Part shown: piece by piece, positions 56,986-64,000 of the stretch
Position numbering within the stretch: the stretch's first letter is position 1
Layout of the letters: every line of letters starts with the position of its first letter
Source of the DNA: Ziziphus jujuba
Lineage: Eukaryota > Streptophyta > Magnoliopsida > Rosales > Rhamnaceae
DNA: 64,000 bases
Direction: 5' to 3'
Assembly: GCF_031755915.1 (NCBI RefSeq)
Contig: NC_083387.1
Span: 11,367,001-11,431,000, forward strand
The notes under the pieces: model-generated
Databases searched by the model: none
What the model was told of the DNA's origin: nothing
The model's input: only the letters and a program-made list of their open reading frames with translations
Made by a program: the position numbers and the translations under genes

Positions 56986-58118
56986 CAAATGGGGACCGTC
57001 ACATAGGAAGCAATTTTCCTTCGGCTTTAGTTCGGGCTTGGCTCCTTTCTTCCAATCTTTGCTAAGTAATGGTGGCCTTCTTTGATGCTCCTTACTTTGG
57101 GGAGTTTATGGAATTTGTCTCCCCCACGTTTAGTATAATTATTCTTAGGCTTGGGGTTAGAAGACTCACTTCGCTTATATTCAACAAGAGTTTCGGCCGT
57201 AGTGAGTGCAGTTGAGATATTTTGTACACCCCTTCGTTGAAGCTCTTGACATGCCCATGGTTGTAATCCATCCATGAAGTTGAAAAGGAAATCCTCCGCA
57301 CTCATGTTGGGAATTTGGAGCAATAGACCAGAGAATTGCTCCACATACTCACGAATGGATCGTTGATGCTTCAACTCTTTCATGCGCTTTCTAGCATCAT
57401 TTGCCACATTCTCGAGATAGAATTGCTTCTTTAGTTCACTCTTTAATTCTTCCTAAGAGTTGATTACGCATGTGCCTTTCTTTATTTCTTCATGCTTTCT
57501 ACGCCACCATACTGCAGCAAGATTAGTAAGATAGAGGGTTATGGTGTTTACCTTTTGTTTCTCATTTTGAAAATCCAAGGCCTCAAAGTACCGCTCCATA
57601 TGCCACATGTAGTTGTCTAACTCCTTGGCATCTCTTTTTCCACTAAACTCCTTGGACTTGGGAACATCCACCCTTGGAGTAGAGACTACTTGTTGAGTAT
57701 TAATGGCGCCCTTAGTTGCAGCTTGCTTGCATAATGCCCAATCCTCACGCGTCTCCTCAAAGCTTTTGTTAAACTCATCCAATTGAGCTTGCATGAGGGA
57801 CAAGGTTTCAATTACCTTTGTTTGGAAAGCTTGGCTTTCACGACGCCATGCCTCGGTGTTGGCCTCGTTGGTGCTTTGCATGGTACCTCTAAGCCCCCCC
57901 ACTTGGTCACCCACACGACCATCGAGCTCCTCCATGCCTTGCTCCACACGGTCAAGCCGCTCCAACATGTTGGCAACGGCCAACTCCATCTTGACCACCT
58001 TGGTCTCCATGGCAGTGAGAACGTCCTTTGATTTTGAACGCCCTCGTCCTTTTCTTCCAGCATTGGGGCTGGTCTCCCTTCCCCTTGCCTCCTCAACCAC
58101 AACCTCTGATGAAGACAT
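56986..58118 (-). pseudogene. Gypsy gag (capsid and zinc knuckle), two pieces
   Basis: ATG at 58,118 opens MSSSEVVVEEARGRETSPNA. A helical region (METKVVKMELAVANMLERLD) comes next, then the retrotransposon gag core (PKSKEFSGKRDAKELDNYMW, LTNLAAVWWRRKH). A stop follows at NS-stop-EELK (57,453-57,455), where a Trp codon is expected. The second half resumes in 57,027-57,407 (MKELKHQRSIREYVEQFSGL). The knuckle CFLCDGPHLARDC lies at about 56,980-57,018, past another stop. Confidence 0.88.
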
Positions 58119-58145
58119 GTTGCTCTAGATGCTAACTCTAACCAA

Positions 58146-58157
58146 GCTCTGATACCA
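58146..58157 (-). other. Primer-binding site of the Gypsy element (initiator-Met tRNA)
   Basis: TGGTATCAGAGC on the minus strand, two bases inside the 5' LTR, matches the 3' end complement of plant initiator methionine tRNA. Confidence 0.9.
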
Positions 58158-58159
58158 CT

Positions 58160-58785
58160 TGTCATGGACTTGTTTGTTTACCATTTAAGCCGTGCGGCCT
58201 TACTTACTATTCCAACCCTTTATTGCAACTAAGTAAGCCTTTTTCTCACAAAAAGTGAAAGCTTAAGCAAAGAAGACTAGAGCACAAAAGAGAGTTTGGG
58301 AGAATGAAAGTATATTGCTTAGAAGAGAGTTTTACAAGTGAATGTGTAGATTCTTGGTTCTATTTACAAATGAGGGTTCACCCCCTTTATATAGAGGGCT
58401 TGGCACGTAGTACGAGAATACAACATTCTAGATCTTGTACACATGGCATTATCCTAGATAAGATTCTAGATAATTCTCCTAGATATTTCTATGGACTATT
58501 CTAGAAAGCCATCTTACTACATGATCCTAGAATGTTCTAGAAGGTATATAAGTCTTAGATTGTTCTATAGTATTCTAGAACCTTCCAGAGATCTCTTGAG
58601 TCATCTAGAACCTTCTAGACTTCTCTTGAATCATCTATAACTTTCTAGAATTCTCTTACCTAGAAGTTTCTAGAATCTTCTGGACCCCTTTAGATTTCTC
58701 TTGAATTATTATGAATTCTCAAGTAGAGTCTTGAATATTCTAGATAAGCCTCAAGGATTCCTCCATTTTCATGCGGAACGTGACA
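58160..58785 (-). repeat. 5' LTR of the Gypsy element (626 bp)
   Basis: Same ends as the other LTR (TGTCA...TGACA). It carries the transcription start side for the minus-strand element. Confidence 0.9.
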
Positions 58786-61562
58786 CTTGGTAGCGATGAA
58801 AGCTAGCCTGCTTGGTACATTATACTAGCTACAGAGTTCTGTTGAATGGGGTCGGCTGTAGTTTCAGTGTCCATGTCAGATTTGGATATTACTCGTTTTT
58901 GGCATATTAGGTTGGGTCATATGAGTGAGAAGGGTTTGGTGATATTGAGCAAACAGAGTTTGCTTGGTGATCGGAGTATCTCGAAGTTGGAATTTTGTGA
59001 GCATTATGTGTTTAGAAGGCAAAAGAGAGTTATCTTCAATACTGGAATTCACAAAACCAAGAGCACTTTAGATTACATTCATTTTGATCTTTAAGGACCC
59101 ACGTGTACTGCTTCTAAGGGTGGTGGCAAATATATGTTGACCTTCATTAATGAGTTCTCTAGGAATGTTTGAGTATATTTTCTGAAGCATAAAAATAATG
59201 TATTTGCTACCTTTAAGAAATGGAAAGTTTTGGTAAAAAAGCAGATTGGAAAAATGGTGAAGCATATCTTTACGGATAATGTATTTGAGTTTTGTAATGG
59301 AGTTTTCAATGAGTTTTGTAGAAATGAAAGGATTATTAGACATCTTACACTCAAAGGGACTCCACAACAAAATAGCGTGGTTGAGAGCATGAACAGAACT
59401 CTTATGGAGAAGGTCTGGTGCATGTTGTCAAATTCTAGGTTGGCACAAGACTTCTAGGCAGAAGCAGCTGCTACAGCTTGCTACTTGGTGAACCATTCCC
59501 TATGAATGTCAATTGACTGTAACACTCTTGAAAATGGACGGTTTGGAAAACCTACTAATTATTTAGATTTGAAGGTGTTTGGATGCCCCGCCTATATTCA
59601 TGTTAATGAAGGTAAGTTTAAGCCTTATTCAATTAAGGGCATATTTCTTGGCTACCCACAGGGTGTAAACAGATACAAAGTTTGGCTTCATGATCCAAAG
59701 TCATTTAAGGTTGTGATAAGTAAAGATGTTGTGTTTGATGAGATGGTCATATTGCATCTGAAGAAGAAGTCTGTTGTTTCAAATAGTGTGCAAAAGCAAG
59801 TGGAGTTTAGGGTGGAGGAAGCAAGTATTTCATAGAATGGTTCCGTTTCAGACCCAGTTGAGATACCAACTCATGTGGAAGAGGAGAAAGTCGAGGAGGT
59901 GCAACGGCATTCGATGGCCAATGATAGACCGTGTGGGGAAATCAAAAAGCCCTCTTCTTTAGCCGACTATGTTACTTTTGCTTGTGTTTTTGCACAGGAG
60001 ATTAAGAGTCCCATTGATCCTCGCATCTATTATGAAGCTATTTCATGTGAGCATTCAGTAAAGTGGTTAATTGCTATGTAAGAAGAGGTAGAGTCACTTC
60101 ATAAAAACCACACCTGGGAGTTGGCGTTACCTTTAGAAGGTAAGAAGATTGTGGGATGCAAGTGGGTTTACAAGAAGAAAGAAGGCATTGCTAGTGTTAA
60201 AAATGCAAGGTACAAGGCATATATAATAGCAAAGGGGTATTCACATGTACAGAGAGTTGATTTTAATAATGTATTTCTCCTGTTATTAAACATACTTGTA
60301 TTTATGCCTTGTTAGCGCTAGTTGCTATGCATGATTTGGAGTTGGAGCAGCTAAATGTGAAGATCGCTTTCTTGTAGTGTGAGCTTGAGGAGACCATTTA
60401 TATGTAACAACCGAAGGTTTTGAGATTGAAGGAAAAAAGGATCATGTGTGCTTGTTAAAAAGATCTTTGTATGGTTTGAAACAATCCCCTATAAGCGGTT
60501 TGCTGGGTTTATCATTAGCCACGTCTATTCTAGGAACCAATATGATAGCTACGTATATTTTAGGAAGTTGGAAGATGACTCATTTATCTATTTGTTGCTT
60601 TATGTTGATAACATGCTGATAGTGGCAAAGAAGAAATCTAATATCAACAGATTTAAAGCAGAGTTGAGTGGTGAATTTGAGATGAAAGATTGGGAAGTGG
60701 CGAAAAAGATTCTTGGTATGGAGATTGAAAGAGATAGATCTATAGGTAAACTTTTCTTGACTTAAAGATCTTTTGTTGAGAAAGTTTTGGAGCATTTTGG
60801 GATGAAAAATGCTAAACTTGTAAGTACTCCATTGATTGTTCACTTTAGATTGTCTACTGATATGTCACCAGAGTCTGATAGAGATATTGAGTATATATCA
60901 CATATTCCTTACTCTAGTGCTGTTGGTAGTTTGATGTATGGTATGGCGTGCACCGGTCCTGACATTGTACAAGTTGTTAGTGCTATGAGCTGGTATATGG
61001 CTAATCCTGGTAAACAGTACCGACAAACAGTCAAGTGAATTCTAAGATACTTGAGAGGTACTATTGACATTTGTTTAGAGTTTGGCTAAAGTAAGAAGGG
61101 TGTGATTGGATATGTTGATGCAGATTTTGATGGAGACCTTGAGAGGAGGAGGTCCACTATTGGTTATGTGTTTACTCTCGGAGCTATGACTGTTAGTTGA
61201 AAGTCTATTTTGTAGGCAACAATTGCACTATCAACCGCAGAAGTTGAGTTTATGGCTATAGCTGAAGCAATGAAAGAAGCTATTTGGTTGAGGGGTTGAG
61301 AGGTGAGTTGAGTTCTGAGCAGGAGATTATAGTCATCAATTGTGACAATCAAAGTGTTATCTATCTCACTAAAGACCAGATGTATCATGAGATGACGAAA
61401 CATATTGACGTAAGATATCACTTGTACAAGATGTATTTGAGGAATGTAATATTGGTGTCAAAAAGTGTTTATTGTTGACGATGCTGCAGATATTATTACA
61501 AAGCCTTTTTTAGTTAGTAAGTGCAGGCATTACTTGGACTTGGTTGGTTGCGTGAGTGATTG
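58786..61562 (+). pseudogene. Copia integrase, RT and RNase H remnant
   Basis: Sequence resumes as GALVAMKASL in frame with the part before the Gypsy element. The integrase zinc site [12 protein letters not shown]...CEHYVF is at about 58,899-59,020. Integrase core parts GGKYMLTFINEFSR, TDNVFEFCNGVF and GTPQQNSVVESMNRTL follow. RT shows GCKWVYKKKEG and YVDNMLIV (YVDD in active copies) near 60,600. RNase H shows [10 protein letters not shown] and LSTAEVEFMAIAEAMKEAIW. The end DIITKPF lies before a stop near 61,562. At least nine in-frame stops occur. Confidence 0.9.
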
Positions 61563-61594
61563 AGATTGCCCTTTGGGGCTTATTTTGGAGAAGG

Positions 61595-61800
61595 TGTTGT
61601 TGTTGTTGTTGTTGTTGTTTCTTCATCAATCTCGTACCATTCTCCTTGATAGTGGACTACAGATTCAGCCTTCTGCTGTAGACGTAGGCACATCGCTGAA
61701 CCACATTAAATCTCTGTGTCACTATTTGTTTTTCTTTCTTGCTCTATTTTTTTGTTGCTTGATTATTCTCAATTTGATTTTTGTTCCGCAAATCCTAACA
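61595..61800 (+). repeat. Right LTR of the Copia element, internally deleted
   Basis: 206 bp. It begins TGTTG, then (TTG)n in place of about 150 bases of the left LTR, then matches the left LTR from TCTTCATCAATCTCG to AAATCCTAACA. Confidence 0.85.
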
Positions 61801-62840
61801 GATAGACTTAATGTATAATCTTCATTCTTGAAAAGTTGAAGACAGAATAACATAAGACAACTTTTTTATTTGAAAATAATATGGAGATAAAAGTAAGCAA
61901 ATTAACAAAACAAAAGCAAGATAGCTTTTATTAGCCAGGAAACAAACAAGCCAGAAATTATTCAGTACATAATGTATGACTACGTGGTGCACGTTGGGCA
62001 ATCAAAATTTGACATCTCAAAATTATTTATGATATCATCTTTACCAAGTTGTTGGTTGTTTGCACAATAAGACACCTACAATGGAAGTAAATAACAAGAA
62101 CAATATATATGTTGACCAACACAAGTCACTGCAAGGATAATAAAATATTTAAACAGCAGCTTTCTCTTTAGGAATAAAAACAGAGGTAGAAAGTGTTTAG
62201 ATATGTGTTGGTACTTGTCGAGAACTTAGAGAGCTCCCATGCACTCTTCTAATTCATTCATATATATATATATATACATTTTTTACATATGATGGTTCCA
62301 CTATGTGAAAGCAAAAAAGCAACTTTTTGGATCTTTATAGATTTAACATCTAAGCCATACAAATGTCAATATTAGACTAACACAAGCTGTTGAGTAATGA
62401 CACTTTTGTTGTTGTTATTAGTATTTTTAGTTTATTTTATATATATTTAGTTTATGGAAATATTTAATTGGTTTATAACCAACATTTTTGCTAAAAAATT
62501 GATGTATTAGGTAGCCAAAGTATGATTTGATTTATGATAGTATAGTTACTCCAATGTTAGGTGAAAATTAGGTTAATTACTATTGTAAATTTGTGCTTAT
62601 ATATTTTCTACCCATAAATGAATGCAGAGTAGTTTTTTTTGCATTAGATTAAGTTTCACATTTCCTTTTTTTTTTTTTTTTCATTTTTGCTATGTTTCTC
62701 ATTTTAAAACCTACAAAATCGTATTGAAGCTTCTATGATCTTAGAAGGATAGTGAGTGAAATAGCAAAAAAAAAAAAAAAATAATAATAATAAAATAAAA
62801 AAATACAGAAACCTTCCTCTAACCTATCTTTGTTTTTTCT
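61801..62840. other. Spacer after the Copia element
   Basis: AT-rich with (TA)n near 62,262-62,275, an A run at about 62,766-62,780 followed by AATAAT repeats, and a T run near 62,666-62,681. No gene recognised. Confidence 0.5.
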
Positions 62841-63640
62841 ATGGCTTCAACTCATTTTTTTGCTCCATTGTCTCCTATATTTTCTAGAGAAAATTATCCC
62901 ATATGGTCTATAAAGACGAAGGTCTTGACTTTTGGGAAATTATAGAAACCAATAGCAATCCTTCTCCTTTGAGGGCAAATCCTACTATTGCACAAATAAA
63001 GCAATATAGTGAGAAAGTTGCTAAAAAGTTTAAGGATTTATCTACTTTACATGTTGGTATTTTAGATGTGATGTTCACCAGAATTATGGTTTGCACTATA
63101 GTCAAAAAGATCTGGAACAAGCTAAAAGAAGAGTTCTAAGGAAGTGTAAGAACAAGACAGATGCAGATATTGAATTTAAGAAAGAAGTTTGAGATTTTAA
63201 GAATGAAGGATTTTGGGTTGGTGAAATAATTTATAGGTAGACTCATGAAGGTAGTAAACAAAATCAGAATTCTTGGAGAGAAAATAAGTGATAGTAAAGT
63301 GAGTCAAAAGACCTGAATCAGATTTCTTTGTCAGAGTCTGTTGATGCTTTACAAGCAATTGAACAAAAAAGATCTATAAGACAAGAAAAGATTGAAGAAA
63401 GTGCTATTCTAGCACTACAATAAAGTTCTAGTAAACAATAACCAAAAAAAGCATCAAAGTGGAGGAAATAATGACAAAGTAAGATATAGTGCTAGTATAA
63501 ACAGAGATGGTGAAAGAAAGAAATTTATAAATTGTTTTTATCTCCAAAAGAACAATCATTTTTTAAAATATTATTGATTTAGGCCTAATGTTCAACGTTC
63601 GACTTGCAAACAACTTGGACACGTTTTGGATCATCTATTT
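62841..63640 (+). pseudogene. Fragment of a second Copia-type gag
   Basis: The ATG at 62,841 opens MASTHFFAPLSPIFSRENYP followed by IWSIK, the gag N-terminal type PxFxGENYxxW. IVKKIWNKLKEEF (62,903-63,139 frame), then a stop, then RKKFEILRMKDFGLVK follow (LRREFELLKMKESESVKE type). Near 63,530-63,630 two damaged zinc knuckles can be seen (CFYLQKNNHF, CKQLGHVLDHLF). No LTRs, protease or RT follow. It is older than, and of a different type from, the 53-kb element. Confidence 0.75.
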
Positions 63641-63810
63641 CATATATCGATGATATTATAGGCGATTTTACCCATTTTCTTTTTCATGTTCTTGATCATC
63701 TATTTCATAAATTTTTAAGACGGAATAAAAATTGAATGATATAATTTTAAAATAATATATAATTTAATATATTAATAGTTTCATTATTATATTTATCACA
63801 TGTGAAAAAA

Positions 63811-63873
63811 TTTGTAAAAGGACAATAGTTCAGAGTCATCTGAATTTTTCTCATTCACATGCCATAAAAACAA

Positions 63874-63918
<45 letters not shown>

Positions 63919-63998
63919 ATATTATTAATGTATATTATTATTTTATATGTAATAGTCTCTCCACATGCATTCTACGCCTTCCTCCTCTTATCTATTAG
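63811..63998 (+). repeat. Copy 2 of the CXE upstream block, at the window edge
   Basis: CAATAGTTCAGAGTCATCTG...CTCATTCACATGCCATAAAA...TTTTATATGTAATAGTCTCTCCACATGCATTC...CTTCCTCCTCTTATCTATTA aligns with 50,944-51,097. A (CT)n then (TA)n tract at 63,875-63,919 has expanded compared with copy 1. A CXE gene or remnant is expected just beyond base 64,000. Confidence 0.75.
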
Positions 63999-64000
63999 TT

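Larger units (their letters stand above)
54765..58785 (-). mobile_element. Ty3/Gypsy chromovirus-type LTR element nested in the Copia element
   Basis: LTRs at 54,765-55,391 and 58,160-58,785 start TGTCA and end TGACA. CTTG flanks both sides (54,761-54,764 and 58,786-58,789) as the target duplication. The coding strand is minus. The primer site TGGTATCAGAGC (58,157-58,146, initiator-Met tRNA) follows the 5' LTR. A polypurine tract GGTGGGGGAGAG (55,403-55,392) precedes the 3' LTR. The order gag, protease, RT, integrase end, chromodomain is Gypsy chromovirus. Internal deletion makes it only about 4.0 kb. Confidence 0.95.
53296..61800 (+). mobile_element. Ty1/Copia LTR retrotransposon, split by a nested Gypsy element
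   Basis: LTRs at 53,296-53,626 and 61,595-61,800 both end in AAATCCTAACA. The right one lacks an internal ~150 bases. The flanks AATAG (53,291-53,295) and GATAG (61,801-61,805) are a 5-bp target duplication with one mismatch. The primer site TGGCATTAGAGCC follows the left LTR (53,630-53,642), like the initiator-Met tRNA site TGGTATCAGAGCC. Order gag-PR-INT-RT-RNase H defines Copia. Without the insert the element is about 4.5 kb. All frames are broken. Confidence 0.92.

Noticed and set aside
57783..58165. Plus-strand and alternate-frame open reading frames over the Gypsy gag
   Set aside because: They are shadows of the minus-strand gag coding sequence, which carries the real family motifs.

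Overview
This is a window of AT-rich plant nuclear DNA, almost certainly from a eudicot. The evidence is plant intron-exon structure, two intron-containing genes with clear plant orthologue groups, class I plant carboxylesterases, and plant LTR, LINE and SINE retroelements. I cannot name the species. No CRISPR, operon or prokaryotic feature is present.

Left part (1-14,000): two intact housekeeping-type genes, both on the minus strand. At 2,030-6,530 a six-exon gene encodes a three-RRM RBP45/RBP47-type nuclear RNA-binding protein (429 aa after splicing). At 9,402-13,511 a six-exon gene encodes a type II membrane, P-loop/NodH-like sulfotransferase (345 aa). All splice sites were placed by hand, and reading phase holds across every junction in both genes. 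Between them lie a small Tourist-like MITE, a W-box cluster and a 17-base C run.

Middle part (14,000-38,000): AT-rich spacer with a dead LINE (19.8-22.1 kb), then an array of four intact, intronless carboxylesterase (CXE) genes on the plus strand, at 23,790, 26,891, 31,375 and 36,542. They form two subgroups. The first two are alike and have an HGGA oxyanion-hole motif. The last two are alike and have HGGG. All four keep the Ser-Asp-His triad, so they are probably soluble esterases acting on small esters. Their substrates cannot be read from sequence.

Right part (38,000-64,000): a decay zone. It holds a DHH-phosphoesterase pseudogene (39.5-40.5 kb), a lone katanin p80 WD40 exon (43.0 kb), a palindrome-rich repeat array beside a basic, NLS-like first exon (43.7-45.9 kb, possibly a CACTA-type element), a LINE RNase H fragment, a collapsed CXE pseudogene (47.7 kb), an orphan exon that looks like a chloroplast transit peptide (48.9 kb) and a longer CXE pseudogene (51.2 kb). 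A Ty1/Copia element (53,296-61,800) was split by a later Ty3/Gypsy chromovirus (54,765-58,785), which lies in the opposite orientation and has a 4-bp target duplication. A Copia gag fragment follows. The last ~190 bases repeat the upstream region of the 51.2-kb CXE pseudogene, so the CXE array probably continues past base 64,000.

The least expected pattern is a set of tiny insertions (11-32 bases), nearly all A-tail or T-tail, flanked by direct repeats of 8-18 bases. They look like retroposition events that kept only the 3' tail. At least one carries the same tail sequence as the resident LINE.
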